Below are positions 1-12,927 of a stretch of 64,000 nt of DNA, in pieces. The stretch spans positions 11,604,001 to 11,668,000 of the forward strand of contig NC_072805.1 of assembly GCF_028583425.1 (NCBI RefSeq), written 5' to 3'. Positions within the stretch are counted from its first letter, which is position 1, and every line of letters starts with the position of its first letter. The notes below the pieces were generated by a model, which saw nothing but the letters and a program-made list of their open reading frames with translations, did no database searches and was not told where the DNA came from. Position numbers and translations under genes: made by a program. Source of the stretch: Eublepharis macularius (Eukaryota; Chordata; Lepidosauria; Squamata; Eublepharidae).

Positions 1-440
1 AGCGTGGCATAGTGCCTTCGTGCCCCTTCCTGGTTCTTTACTGTGCCCTGAGACAGCATGCATTCAGCTACAGGAGTTAGCAATGCAACCCATCTTTTCC
101 TGACTCTGCCATTAGCTAGGTGTGTTGCGGGTGACTGTTCTACAGCAATCTGTGGGTATTCTGTTCTCGGTAGGGTTGTAGGGTTTCCTAGGGGAAAAGA
201 AGGGAGGGGAGATTGCAATTTATCGGGGGCCTTTTGAAATTTAAACTCCTGGCTTCAGGACTCACAGAATATCAGGATTTTACCTCTTGTGTGCACAGGT
301 CCCATTGGCATATGTTTATCATAAAAGAGAAGGGGTGGCTTAAGTGTTGCCAACAGTCTGAAGGATAAAAAAGACGTTCCCTTTAATACACTCTTAACGG
401 GAAGGTATCTAGCTTGTGGTTTTACATAACCTCCATTCCA
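1..440. other. Downstream intergenic sequence, nothing recognised
   Basis: AT-rich sequence without a credible open frame, RNA gene or repeat family that I can name. It could include the far end of the cyclin D2 transcript. Confidence 0.4.
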
Positions 441-444
441 CTGA

Positions 445-605
445 GATGTGCTCAGGGGTAGAGCATCTGCTTTGCATCATAAGGTTCCCAGCATCTCCCA
501 TTGAAAGGATCAGATGGTAGGAGACGTGAAAGACTCCTACCTGGCACCTTTGAGAGCCATTGCCAGTTTTAGTAGGCAAGACTGAGCATGATAAAGTGAT
601 GGTCT
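445..605 (+). repeat. Diverged tRNA-derived SINE (GGCTCAGTGG-type head)
   Basis: The segment has an A-box-like start (GGGGTAGAGCATCTGCTTTGC), a damaged B-box region and the body phrases about agreeing with the better copy at 15073-15262. The 3' tail seen in other copies (GGCAGCTTCATG) is missing, so this is a decayed or truncated copy. Confidence 0.5.
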
Positions 606-1500
606 TCTTGGAGGCATGGTGGCTTCATGCATTCACGAGACACAGAGTCTGTGGCCACTATGACAAGGAACCTGCCTTACAATGCAGAGTTCCCTGAAAA
701 ATTAGTCACAAGGAAGGCCAGGGCCATAAACCACGCCCCGGCCTTTGTTAATCTTGCTTGCCACTCAGATTAATCAATCGAGCCATTACCCAGATTTGTC
801 CAACAGGCCTGAGCTGGCCACCTGCCAGGTAAACTAATCACACCAGGCTGACTTTTCCCTATTTTCCTCCTACTTTAAAATCAGACCCATATTTGGAGTT
901 CTCTCTACCTTCTACTCCCTTAAAATTCTAATCTTCCAATCAGATTAAAAATTTCTAGCCTGGGCCCAATCTCATTGCAGCAGACACTGTCCTCCTCTTA
1001 ATACGACCAGAGGTGCATAAAAGCCACCTTTCAGCCCCCAAACATTTGTAGCTGGTTTCTGGATCCCCTACCTGCTACCCCAACCCCAGTTGGTCTGCTA
1101 TTGCTGAAACCACTTATTCTCTTCTGTCCCGTTCTCCATTTTCCCACATTCACACCTTAAACTTAGAGGTAACTTCTCCTCCAAATTGGAATAACCCTGG
1201 TTGATGTTTTCTGGGTGTTGTTAGGAAATGTGCAATTTGCTTGTGCTTTGTTTTAATATCAGTACTTACTCAGGATAAGTTCCTCCCCCTCATCCCAATA
1301 TTGTACCCAGTCCCCCAGTAAACTCCGTGTTTCTCTTTAAACATTTAAATCTGGTTCTGTTATTCTTTTTCTACTGAATTATGCTCCTCAGTCACTCACA
1401 ATCATCTCATGAGGTAAAGAGCCTTGTTCCTACTCCCTGCAGAAACAGGTAAATTAATTCCCAGTCTGAACACGCACATTCACATGGTAACACAGTGACT
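606..1500. other. Unassigned segment, possibly an old LTR fragment
   Basis: There is no open frame. A TATA-like GCATAAAAGCC lies near 1015 and a promoter/terminator-like layout ends with CAGTAAACTCCGTG near 1317, which resembles LTR sequence, but no terminal inverted ends or flanking duplication were found. The assignment is a guess. Confidence 0.15.
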
Positions 1501-2261
1501 GCCATTTTAAAGTGCTGATTTTTAAAAAAGATACTGACACAAAAGGACACAAATATGATTTTTAAAAAAACCAGTCTGATTGGGTCAAGGTGAGTTTAAT
1601 GTCCATAATATATCTAATCCTGCCAAAAACACATTGCATATAAACCTTCTTGTAACTAGTCAAAACATCTGATTATTAACATAGAAGACTTAACAGATAA
1701 GACCTTTTGGAAGGTAATCAGAAGAGATTATAGTGTTCTTATCCATCAAAACCCAAGCAGAGACTCACATACTTGCTAAATACATTTTTATATATCCAAC
1801 CATGTCTATACACATCTCCTAGCATACCCTGACCATATTTTTAAAGTCCATACCCCTTAACGCAGCCCATTTGTGAAAGAGTAACATTGAACTGATACGG
1901 CATCACATTTTGTTAAAGCAAAATTTTTAAAGAAGAAGAAGTCGAAAACAGATTGCGCAACTGTCAGTGATTTCTGAGGTAAATGGTAACCACAGTGGGA
2001 AAAAATACAGTGTTCAGAGTGATTCTGTGGAGAATCTGGTTATTTGGTTAAAGGAAGAGATTTTGCCTTCTATCAAGGGCACAATCCACCAGGAACATCT
2101 GCTCAAGTGCAATTAATTTCAACAGGGCTTACACATTCATTAGCTTTTATACAGTTCTGATTCATTTTGACTGGGCTAAGGCAGAAACCACTGGCCTTCT
2201 GCAACAGAAATGACTATAGGTTTGCATAAAGTTAGAATAATTTGAAGCATGGTCACCTAAG

Positions 2262-2345
2262 CCAGGGGTCTGCAACCTAAGGCTCCAGAGCCAAATACGG
2301 CTTTTTAAAATAGAAAATGAAATCTTTATGTTAAGATATATGGGA
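2262..2345 (+). repeat. Fragment of an hAT-like element (CAGGGGTCTGCAACC end)
   Basis: The segment begins CAGGGGTCTGCAACCTAAGG and continues with GGCTCCAGAGCCAAAT, the typical end of a vertebrate hAT non-autonomous family that carries a GGCTC/GAGCC inner palindrome. The opposite end was not located. Confidence 0.45.
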
Positions 2346-4956
2346 AGGGTAGGAAGCCAGAATAACCAGACTGTGAAGGGAATAGAAAGCCAAAGATATT
2401 TATGGGACTCAAGGGCTTCTTAGACCTAAGTGTTTCCCCTTCATAAATCCCATCCATTATTACTGGGCACACTGTTGGGGAATTGTACCCCAGAACTGTA
2501 ATTCACCGTAAAATCTCTCTGGACTAATTTCTCCAGCTTTGATGGGAATATGACAAATTTAATCCAGATTCTCTATATCACTGCATTTTCCTCCATTATG
2601 GTAAGGATACCAAAGTCCACGTTGGAGCCAAATGTCTTCATGATCAAAAAAATTGTTCCCTGTTCGAACCTGAAGCTTGACCACTTTCCCTTGGGAAAAG
2701 ATCAGCCCCAGATGCCTTTTGCATCAACTCTTCAATGTGGCTCTCCGTGGAAAACTGTAAAATTGTGAGGTAATGTGAAAATGGGAACCATTTTGTTTTC
2801 CAGTAAACCTGAGGTAAAATATAGCAAGGAAGGAGTGATAAGAAATTAATATAATAACAGCAACACAACTCTGTATGAGGAGGGAGAGACTGTACAGGCA
2901 TTTTCCAGTAAATCGAAGAAATGCAGCATATCTCCACTTAACCACTTACTTCAGGATTTGAAAATTTAAGCAGTAATATATTATAAAAATGTTTACAAAA
3001 TAGCAGCACACTCAGTGAAACAATACAGCTAAGTACTGTTAATGTGAAAAATTAAACAAATTGTAGCTTTTTAGCAGCGCAAAATAACCCCCCCCCCCTT
3101 AGATTCTTACTCCATTTTCTTACCCTTAACTAGCCAAACTCGTGCCAAGAGTCCCGTCACCAAAGACTCTTCAGCGTGATCGCGCATTCTCTCACAGAAC
3201 ACTTTACCTTTTAAAAATGCAACGGTTAACAATTCATCCAACAGCTTCACACTGAATATTCAAAACTGTTAATATAATTGTGCAAGGAGACAAAAAATAT
3301 TTCACTTGCCTCATCTCTTTTGCTAACTAAAAGCTTTTTTAAAAAACCCAGATGGAGCAGGAAACTAAAAATTCAAGTACACTGAATACACTCTTGTAGT
3401 AGTAATAATAATATAAGAAGAATTTTAAAAAGAATAAACAATCGTGCACCTTGATGTTTGCTGCCTGTGTGTGTCTTGCACGAGCAATTTTCTTTCACTG
3501 TTCATAGGTTATCTCACAGCAGATACTAAGATCTTGCTGCAACTTCAAATCGGTTGTCTGTCATGACTTCCATATGGAATGTTGAGGTGGGAACATCACC
3601 CGAAGCAGGTGTTGGAAATTTAAGCAACACCACAACTCAGTGAGAACACAAGACACCAGGGAAGAGATGTACACACATAATGTCCATGACTTGCTTTGTT
3701 CAGCACATGTCATAAGCCATTTCATTTATTTTAATCCCTTAGGAATAGGCTTTCAAAGTGCTTTTCGAATGAAATGGTTTATAATAATGCTAACTGTGGA
3801 CTGCACAAGTTAATGAAAAATACAGGAATTATTTTTTAGGAAGGTGGGAGTAGAATAGGGGAAAGAGATCAAACTACATCCCCTTTTAACATGGCAGAAC
3901 ATTATGCCAAAAAAGGAAAAAGACTACAGGAGTCTGCAAGCTTCCTTTTTGACTTTCTGCAAGTTCAAAATAACTTGTTTGTATGTTTTTAAGGAAGACT
4001 GGCAGGGTCTTACTTGAATAACGTGCTTGCAAAGCAGATAAATTTATCAGTTGAAATCCAGATAGTTACACCATCCTAGCAAGAGATATATGAATTCAAA
4101 AGCTGTCATTTGAGCAAGTATTCCTGCATCTTCATCCAGGAATACATCTTTTGGTGTACATGGAGAAAGGTGGAGCTACCAGCAGTGACATGAAACTGGC
4201 AGCCAACAACTATAGCCACGGCGTCAGAGCACAAAGTTGTTAAAAAGTCTGATTAGTAGAGATGTGAAGGCCTGGTGAGAGAAACAAATGTGGGCCCTAT
4301 TTCTCCTCCTCTCGCCCTAGGACTTATTTTCAATGGAAAAAGATTAGAAATTCAGGGGAGAATGAAAAAAACAAACAAACTCAGAAGTAGTTTTATCTTT
4401 TGGAACAAGGGACATGCTTTTTAAGACAAGGTTTTACTCATTCAAAATATGTAGTGGAAAGATTTTTATCTAAGACAACCTACAACAATAGATAATAAAT
4501 CCTTTGCCTGTTCTAGACATACACAATATTTCCAAGGATATATTTATTGTGTAACTTTGTCCACAATTAATAGGCTATGGGGTGGCAGCCAGCCAACTTG
4601 TCCCATAATCCACAGCACAACCATTTTGGTGGTCAATGGGGGGACCCCTCCCTTTTTCACCAGCAGAAAAAATGGCTGGATCCAACCCCAGGTGTAATAG
4701 ATACACATCACTGAAGAGTCTAACGTTTTCAACGATGCGAAGTTAACTCAGTATCTGATTGTGCTACTTCCAATTTCTCTGTTTGACCTCTTAGATGGCA
4801 AAAAAAATATACCTGTGCTATGATAGCAAAAAGAACCGCAGTTTCTAGTTCTCTCTTTCTAGTTTGAGGTATATTCGCAATTTTCATTTCAAAAAACTAA
4901 GACATTAAGTATATGGTGAAGTTCTAAGTGGTGCATTTTACATCATTAAGCTAGCA

Positions 4957-5162
4957 AAGTAAGTTTCAGGTAGGTAGCCATCTTGGTAGAACAACAGGAT
5001 CTAAGTCCAGTAACTCCTTAGAGACCAACAAGATTTTCACAGTATAAGCTTTCGAAAATCAAAACTATCTGAAGAAGAGAGCTTTGACTCTTGAAAGTTT
5101 ATACCTTGAAAAGCATTGGTCGCTAAGGTGCTACTGGAATCAAATCCTGCTGTTCTACCAAA
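4957..5162. repeat. Penelope-like pseudo-LTR repeat, inverted pair, in the CCND2 3' UTR region
   Basis: Opposed copies of the same repeat meet near 5070. The left half contains TAAGTCCAGTAACTCC and AACAAGATTTTCACAG; the right half contains CTGAAGAAGAGAGCTTTGAC and AAGGTGCTACTGGA. The same phrases flank the GIY-YIG endonuclease fragments at 30313-31445, which ties the repeat to Penelope-like elements. If transcribed within the cyclin D2 mRNA it could fold into a hairpin. Confidence 0.6.
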
Positions 5163-5814
5163 GTAAGTTTACAGTTTGATTAAAAAGTAGGGTTTGCATT
5201 TGTTCCAATTTCCCCTAAATATTTCCCCCATGGCTTCAAAATTTCACATCTCTACTCATTAACTGACTAGTCGTTTTAAAATGGTGTGTTTTTCTATCTC
5301 ATACTATGAACGCACAGAAACAACCAACCTATCCAAGAGTAACTTACAGCGACACACTATGCAGAGTCACAGGCTGGTGTTACTCTACGTAGGAGAGCAC
5401 TGCTAGTCACTATCCCACCAACTGGGCCAACAGTATACGTGTGTGGTATATATGCATTGTACTATGCCAAACAGCAAAAGTATCCTTATTAGAGGCAGTA
5501 TTAATACTCATAAAGCACAATATATGGACAGTTCGAAGTACATTCTACGAACATGTAGTAGAATTATACAAGCATACAATGAAGACAACATCCAGTGGGA
5601 AGTTCTCCTGCCCAAGCCCTGTTAAAACAAGTGGGAATGGTAAAAGAACACTGAGACTCATGCACACAAATTCCTTCTCAACTGTAACTTGAAAGGTAAT
5701 TACTTTAGTTTGGCCCACAGCTGAATAGGAAATTTCACACTTCTGCCAAACAGACTACTGTCTTTAAAAGATCCAAACATTTTTTCCAGATTTGGGGGGT
5801 GATGTGTGTGGGGG

Positions 5815-5862
5815 TGGGGGTGTACACACACACACACACACACACATATATGGGGGGGGGGT
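5815..5862. repeat. Simple repeat, (CA)n and G-run
   Basis: A GT/G-rich run is followed by an alternating AC tract and then a G homopolymer. It lies in the presumed 3' UTR. Confidence 0.85.
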
Positions 5863-6665
5863 GTTAAAGAGGCAAAGCCCTGCCAATCTGGCTGCAAAAA
5901 CAATACAAATTTCTTAAGTACAATCTACCAACTAAGAGCAAAGGTTAACAATTAAAACTATCTTCAGTCAAGGTGGAAGAAAAATCAAGGCGCAATCTCC
6001 CATGTACCCCATCAAAACAAATATAAACTTCACGAGAGCATGTATGCACTGCACCCTAAATGTCTTCTGTACCTTCCCCCCCAACTCAATCACTTCAGGA
6101 ATTTTCCCTCCATTTTCTTTTCACGTACACATACACACACAGCCTGCTCTCCATTTTATATCTATTGATTTTGCAATCCAAGTAAGCCATTAAAAATAAT
6201 TGACAAATATTATTCCTTTCTTAAAGAGAAAAGGGGTACACACGAGCTCATAATACACTCATTAAAAAGTATTCTCTGTTTTGTTCCTGCACACTTAACT
6301 CTATCTAGCTATTTGAATGCTTTTATAAGCTTCTCTTATCACCAATACATAACCAAAACAGCAATTATGAAACACACTGTTGTGGAATTCCCTTCTGTTT
6401 TATATCATAGGCACTGAATGCTATACACACACACACATAGACAAGTGAGAAGTTTTCTTGCAGAAGCCTTTTGAAAGAACAAGACTCAATTCAATGCGAC
6501 TCGTGCAAGGGAATTTCCCAATGGATTTTTGCCTTTGGTGATTTTTAAGATCCAAAAAGTTTCAAATACATTCTGCTGGAACATATACGTGCCTGTGTGT
6601 GAAAGAGAAGATAGAGCACAAAAAAAAATGGGGCTGGTGGAACACAACTTTCTGTGGCGATGTCC

Positions 6666-6815
6666 TCACAGGTTAATATCCCGGACATCCGTAGGAGTAC
6701 TGGATTGATCCAACTCATCCATGGTCTTTGAAGCATTGCTCTGATGCTGTGGGACTTCTTGAAGATTGTTTACTAGAACCGACTCGATCTGTTCTTGGCA
6801 CGCTTTCAGGCAGTC
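6666..6815 (-). CDS. CCND2: Cyclin D2, coding exon 5 with stop codon (residues 245-293)
   Basis: The last coding exon is hard to see in an open-frame scan because it is short. It begins after a TTCCTAG acceptor with [14 protein letters not shown] and ends with [11 protein letters not shown] and TGA at 6668-6666. The Thr-Pro near residue 284 matches the phospho-degron threonine of D-type cyclins (Thr280 in human D2, Thr286 in D1), which controls nuclear export and ubiquitin-dependent turnover. The VRDI-L ending supports D2; D3 ends differently and D1 ends in a DVDI-type tail. The joined coding sequence totals 882 nt including stop, four residues longer than human D2, with the extra length in exon 1. 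Confidence 0.95.
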   Translation of the reverse strand, partial: DCLKACQEQIESVLVNNLQEVPQHQSNASKTMDELDQSSTPTDVRDINL

Positions 6816-8219
6816 CTAGGAAACAGAAAACGCATGTTCTATAGCAATTATGTGCAATGTTACGTTTTTATGGATGAACCAAGGCTGTCATGTCATAACT
6901 AGGGGTGGGCATTTTGAAAAAAATCATGACATTTTCAAATCTGTGGCTGTTGGGTAAAAATATTTATCACGACTGGGTAGTTTTCTGGTGGTACGTTGCC
7001 AAATCGGACTCGAAATTCATTAGTTTTCTTTCATTCTCATGATTTTCGTGGCCATTTTTTTCAATAGGTAAAGGGAGGGGGGACCAATTGGAGGCTTCAG
7101 GGCAGCTGTTTTTGCAATCAAGGCACCAAAATCACACAGACTAAAGTTCTCCCTCTGAACCATCAACTCACTGAGTTCCCAGTACACAAAAACAAGGGGG
7201 CTGTCATTAACAGACCCCAGAATAGTCAAGTGTCAACAAGTGTATGCTCGTTGTTTCACTAGCTTTCTTTGGAAAAGAAATCCTGCTTTTCTCTTTTTTG
7301 TTGTGGAGGTCCATTTAAGAGGGCAGAAAAGTTCCCATGTGTGGTTCTTGCATGTGATAAGGAGCAATATGCATTTACCCTGGACACTATGTTCTGTGCA
7401 AGCAGGAGGCATCTGGTCTCTCATTCTTGCCATTTGCCACTTAGTCACACAAGCTGACATGTCGGGATCTGCCAGGAACAGACTGCCATGTATGGCCAAT
7501 GCCTGTGATTACCTGGGAGTCCTCTAAAATTTCTCTATGTATTTCTGCCAAATTTCCCCCTAATTTGCATAAAATGATTCGTTGTGTCTGACTATCATCA
7601 ATCATGCATGCACCAACCAACACCAAACTGTTTTGCGACCGTGTCGATCAGAGATATGCAAGATTCCACCCCCTAACTGTTTGCGGCAGATAGTGAAACA
7701 TTTGTGCTGGAGCCTAAGATAGCTTTGAGAAAGGCTGATCGATTGTTCTCCACCTTTTCCCCCCTATTCTTGACCAATAAAGTTGGGAGAAAGGTGTGAG
7801 TCTTTGCGCCTCAAGCGTTTCTGTGCATAAAGGTGCATGGAAAGGCCACAAGTGGGTCTCCTGGCCCAGTGCAAAGGGAGCTTTTGCCATCCCAAACAGT
7901 CCCCCAAACTCAGCTTCTGATAGGGGTGGAGCTGGCCCTTCTACCGGCGTATTAGGGGCATTCAGCAGAGAGTGAAAATTGGGCGGGGGGCTCTGTGCTC
8001 TTTTATCACATTGGAAAGAATAAATGTGGTCGGTTGCCTGGGGAAAATGATTTTTAAAAAACGCGATAACTGAGATGTGTCTGTACACTGCTGTGATGAA
8101 GCAGCACTCTAAAGCACATGAAACAGAAAAATATCACACTGTTCGGAGAAGGAGTTTCCATGACTATCAAGCAGCCCAGACCAGCGCCCCTGTTCATTAC
8201 GGACACCCCGACTCACAGA

Positions 8220-9170
8220 GTTGGCTTTTTTAGAGATGGTTAAGAGCTTGGGGGTGCTCATGAACCCTGCCTTACTTTTTGCAAAGTGGGTTGGCATGCA
8301 CCTCCTCTCAGCTGCATCTGGTTCTCCAGTATCTCATTACCCAGATTCAGCCGTCTTGGCCACACTGATCCATGCTTCTGTAACCTCATAGCTGGATTAC
8401 TGTAACATGCATTATGAGGGGCTGCCCTTCAAAACAACCCAGAAACGTCACCCAGTCCAGAATATGGCAGCCCAAATATTGTCAGAGTCTAGCCACTAGG
8501 AACATGTTGCCCAATCTGAAACAAATAGACTGGGTAGCCAGTTTGTTTCTGAACTCAATTCAAGGTACTTTAAAGCCCGTCACAACCTGGCTTGGCATAC
8601 CTACAGGACCGCCTTCCTCCCTATGTTCCTCCACGGCAGCTTCGCTCATCTGAACAGGGTCTTTTACAGGTGCCATCCTGCACAAGGGTGAAATCAACAG
8701 CAGCCTGTACACGGGCTTTCTCTGTGGTGGTCCCCACCCTGTGGAATGGCCTACCTGAAGAGGAGAGCCCCCACTCTCCTAGGTTTCTGCACATGATGCA
8801 AAACCGAATTATTCAAAAAGGCTTTTGTATTATAGGGAGGGGCTCTCAGATCCTTTGCTAATGAGATAGGGACCGTAGACTTAACCATTATGTTGCCTTA
8901 CGTACTATCTGTTGTCTTAAATATGAGCTCCTGTGAGCCACTTGTGCTTCATGTGGTCTAATGTTAGCCCTAGAATTGCTTATGTTCTGTTTCAGCATTT
9001 TTTCAACTCTGTATGGATTCTTATTAATGCTATGTCTTTGTAAATTGTGTTTATTTACCTTATGGCATTCTTTATGAAAATGTCCTTGAAACTGACTGTA
9101 TGAATCTCACACTGTGTAATCTGCCTTGAGCCTCAGTGAGAAAGGTGGATTATAAATGACATAAATAAAC
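8220..9170 (+). mobile_element. L2/CR1-like LINE, 3' part of ORF2 plus 3' end, decayed
   Basis: Broken frames translate to the C-terminal end of a jockey-superfamily LINE ORF2: a VTSLDYCN-like segment, then RLPPYVP, SSEQGLLQVPSCTRVKS, AFSVVVPTLWNGLPEE and a RIIQKGF-like end. The 3' end reads CTGCCTTGAGCCTCAGTGAG and TATAAATGACATAAATAAA. The same 3' end recurs at 11000, 22480, 25640 and 42010. Frameshifts and stops make it inactive. Confidence 0.75.
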
Positions 9171-9184
9171 AAAGTATCTGAAGG

Positions 9185-9585
9185 CCCTTCTTCCATATTT
9201 CCCTGTGTACCAATGACTCTTCGGGCAGCTATCCGTTGGTGATCTGACCTCTTAGGGTGGCCTACCTGGCTGGCCTCAACCAGAACTCAGGCCTTTTCCA
9301 GGGTGGCCCCTGCTCTGTGGAATGGCTTCTTTGAGGAGGGGACGGGATTCCCCGCCTTGGAGATCTTCAGGAGGCACTGCAAGTTTTGCCTCTTTGCCAG
9401 GGCTTTTGAGGAGATTTGAAAAGCAAGCACCTTTCAAGCAAAAGAGGGAGAGATTTGGGAGTTGTTGTTTTATTTTGGTTTTAAACTGTAAAAGTTTTTA
9501 ATCTACTATTGTAAACCCCTTTGAATCACAAGGAAAGGCGGGGGGGGGGGGGAATGTTTAAATAAATAAATAAATAAATAAACAG
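9185..9585 (+). mobile_element. Second LINE 3' end type with (AAAT)n tail
   Basis: A coding-like stretch (FSRVAPALWNGF-like in a broken frame, followed by LEIFRRHCKF-like residues) is followed by TTGTAAACCCCTTTGAATC, a G homopolymer at 9540-9552 and an AAATA tail. The layout fits the 3' end of another L2/CR1-type LINE. Confidence 0.5.
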
Positions 9586-10837
9586 GCTCTGCTGAAAACA
9601 CTCATTAAGAGACTACTGAATTATATGCTGATCATCAATATATCATTTGACTTTTGAACTCCATTTTGTGTTCTTTTCCAGGTGCTCTATTTGCCACAGT
9701 CCAGTTATTTCGGCAGTTATTACGTTGAGAATATTTGCGCCTGGTTATCAGTCTCCTCAGCGCGAGCTGCCTACGCACGCAGCAGTACAAGTCAGGGCAA
9801 TACCCCAGCCACATGACAATTTAGCGCCAAGATGGGGACTCTTAGCATACACGGGGTGGGGTGGGCTCACTTCCTCCAAAGGCCAGCTCACTCTCCCAGC
9901 AACACTCCCCCCTTAACTTATAAATGGCTCCGTCAGAACTCCACAATTACCATGCAGCGTTAACCACATCTCTTCACTGCTCCCCCTCCCCACACACACA
10001 CCACTCACTGGCAAATGAAAACCTTAACAGAGCAGCTGCCATCTCGGGACAGAAACAACAGAGGAAACTATCTCCTTCTTCCTTTCTCCCGGGTCCTATT
10101 CCGCCTTGTCGCTTCCTCGCATACACAAAATGCAGCAGGAGAGGATACAGCAGGCCCTCTCACAAGGATCCAAAACCAGTCTGCAAACACTGAAGGAGGT
10201 CAGATGAATGGCTCACAGACAGAACACTGGCCCAATGTTCATTTGCCATCCCTCGCAGTCCGTTCTGTAATTTTATAGCAAGGCTCAATGGTAATATATA
10301 ATCTAGAATGTGGCAGCATTTTAACTCTCTTTGAATCAGTGTGAAGAACCCTTTTCATCCTATAGAAAATTCAGAAACAAAATGGAGGACAAAGAAGTTG
10401 ACTACGTTCGTTGGCATGCCTCACTACTGGTGCCTTGGCAAACTAAACTTGGCGCGTGGGGAAAGATCCATGATTAAGATTGTCCATGTTTGTTTGTTTT
10501 TAAAAAAAGCCTAGTCCACCGCAGTTCTAGACACCTGCTTTGGAGACCGGGGAATGGTCTCTGAGGGACAGGGTGCACGCGGCCGTCGTTTCCCAAGTAG
10601 CTCCATGATTTAAACACACTACGGCAAAGCAGCTGTTCTCTGTGAAGAGACTGAGGCATTCGGTCAAATTTAGGCACTCTACGGACTGACCCATTCCTTT
10701 TTAACGATGCCAGGAAGAGATGTGGAAGAAGGATGAACGGGTCTGGATGTTGCGGACAGGGAAAGTAGGCAGTCAGACTTTAGAGAAAGGGCACTACTAA
10801 GCAATGGAGGACCCCGAACCAGCAGGAACTCACAGAG

Positions 10838-10925
10838 CAATCCTATCCAGAGTTGTGCCAGTTTAAGCCCACTGATTCCAGTACACTTACACTGGAGCAA
10901 CTCTGCACAGGATTGCACTGTGAGA
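10838..10925. repeat. Palindromic mini-MITE (AGTGCAATCC family)
   Basis: The segment starts near GCAATCCTATCCAGAGTTG and ends GAGCAACTCTGCACAGGATTGCACTG, so the ends are inverted complements. A cleaner copy is at 50065-50150. Confidence 0.6.
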
Positions 10926-10999
10926 GCCTCCCTAGTACTCCCCTTCCCCAGAGAAAAACTCAAAGTAACTGCACTGTTACTGTCTAAGAGAGTATAGGT

Positions 11000-11495
11000 G
11001 AGAAGTATATGGTTGCTATACGGTAAATAAATACAATTTTACAAAGACATAGCATTCGTAAGAATCCAATACAGAGTTGAAGAAATGCTGAAACTGAACA
11101 TAAGCAATTCAAGGGCTAACATTAGACCACATGAAGCACAAGCAGCTCATAGGAGCGCATATTTAAGACAACAGATAGTACGTAAGGCAACATAGCGGTC
11201 AAGTCTATGGTCCCTGACTCATTAGCAAAGCGTCTGAGAGCCCCTCCATACAGATAATTTAGTTTTGCATCACTTGAGGAAAGCTAGAAGAGTGGGGGCT
11301 CTCCTGACCTCCTCAGGCAGGCCATTCCACAGGACAGGGGCCACCACAGAGAAAGCCCGTCTACAGGTTGCTGTTGATTTCGCCCATGTGCAGGGTGGCA
11401 CCTGGAGGAGACCCTGTTCAGAAGAGTGAAGCTGCCATGAGGAACATAAGGAAGAAGGCGGTCCCGCAGGCATGCCAGGCCAAGGCTGTGAAGAT
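11000..11495 (-). mobile_element. L2/CR1-like LINE 3' fragment
   Basis: The minus strand encodes the same C-terminal ORF2 motifs as the other copies (SSEQGLLQVPPCTWAKS, FSVVAPVLWNGLPEEVRRAP) followed by the family 3' region. The extreme 3' end is missing. Confidence 0.75.
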
Positions 11496-12927
11496 GCCCC
11501 TCTCTCTAAAATTAATATTACAGGATGTTTTCACCAGGGACATCCCCTGGTCTGCTCTGAAGATCTGTGTTTCTCAGGTGCACAGGGGCTCAATTGGATC
11601 AGTGCTCAGAGCCAGGGGGTGTAGCCCTACACCATTTTCCCACCCTGAAATGCCCCATTGTGGAAACAAAACATGCAGTTCATCAGTACATATATAGACT
11701 GACCCCCTCCCAACAGGGCTTGTCCAAAGTCTCATGCCCCTGGTCTTTCCTAGCCCTGCTCCCCCAAATCCTTAGTTACAGATACTGGCAATTCTCTGGA
11801 CCACTTGGCAGAATACGGGCCACCAACTTAACTAAAGTTGGTCATATCACAAATTTTATCCCCACCTTCCTTCCAGGAGCTCAGCAAAGAACAAAACTGT
11901 GGCATGGCCAGACTGGAAGGCAGGTCTACACACACTTTACAAAAGAAAGAAGTATTCGCTTTTTCTTAAGAATTTAGGCATTTTGCACAAAACTCGAGAC
12001 CTGTTCTGTAGAAATCCAGAAGAAAGTAATAGTTTTGCAGAATACCTAGGAAACCTTGGTGTGCTGGAGGGGATTCCTTTGCAACTACCCTACAAACATT
12101 TATTCTGTCATTCCACTTGGGCAAGCAAGTGAAGCTGTGGCCAACAATTTCTCATCCAAGCCACAATCTTGGCCAGACTTTGGGTCTGCAATTTCTGGGT
12201 CATTTGAGAGGGGAGAAACAGCAGTAGAGCAAAATTACTATACATATTAAGCAAGGGGAGTGAGGAAAACAGGGAGCTGAGCCACCTCACACGCTCACAA
12301 ATGTTGAAAGCCACCTTGGATTTAGAATACAGAACCATGTTTCCCAAATGTCTGATAAAAGAGGAACACTTCCTCATCCCGCCCTCCCTTTGTACTTCTA
12401 TACTTTGCTTCTCGGTAACCTCATGACCAACATGGGAGAGAGGGCAATGGGAGAGGGCTAGAGCAAGTAATGGATTTTTTATGTCTTCAGTGGTGATCAT
12501 GCTCCATGCTGGGCTGCGCATGTGCCAAGCACCTCACCGCAGGCTTGACCATCTTATTATGATACATGAGTGCCTCACTCCCTTCTTCTAGCCAGAGGAG
12601 GTGGGGAAGAGAAGGTGCCTGCTAGAGCCAACTGGAAAGGTGCACTGCTTCAGCCTGGGAGGAAAGGGAACTGACCCTATTAACTCTTCTTCCCGCATCT
12701 CATACAATCCAAAAATGCTGTCTGACTATTGAATCATTTAGGAAAGAAGAGAAATAGCAAAAGGAAGTGAGAAGGAAAGAAAACACAGGTGCTTCAAGAG
12801 CTCCTGCTTCCAGACCCAAAGGCAAGATGGTCTGGGAAGCCCCAAGCCCAGCTGGAGTCAGAAGATAGCCCTGTCTCATATCAAGAAAGAGGTACTATCT
12901 AAGATTCTGAGACTGGTCTCTGGACAA

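Larger units (their letters stand above)
2900..6665 (-). other. CCND2: Probable CCND2 3' UTR (lower end undetermined)
   Basis: Downstream of the stop codon the sequence is AT-rich, poor in repeats and without a convincing coding frame. Mammalian CCND2 has a 3' UTR of roughly 5 kb, so several kilobases here would be expected. Read as mRNA it carries full seed matches for miR-15/16 (complement of 3001-3008), miR-503 (3072-3079), miR-26 (3372-3379) and miR-17 (3755-3761), plus a weak let-7 match (4865-4871). Antisense AATAAA signals occur near 4541 and 3725, and ATTAAA forms occur lower down. The true poly(A) site is not determinable here. A Penelope-type repeat lies within it at 4957-5162. Confidence 0.4.
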
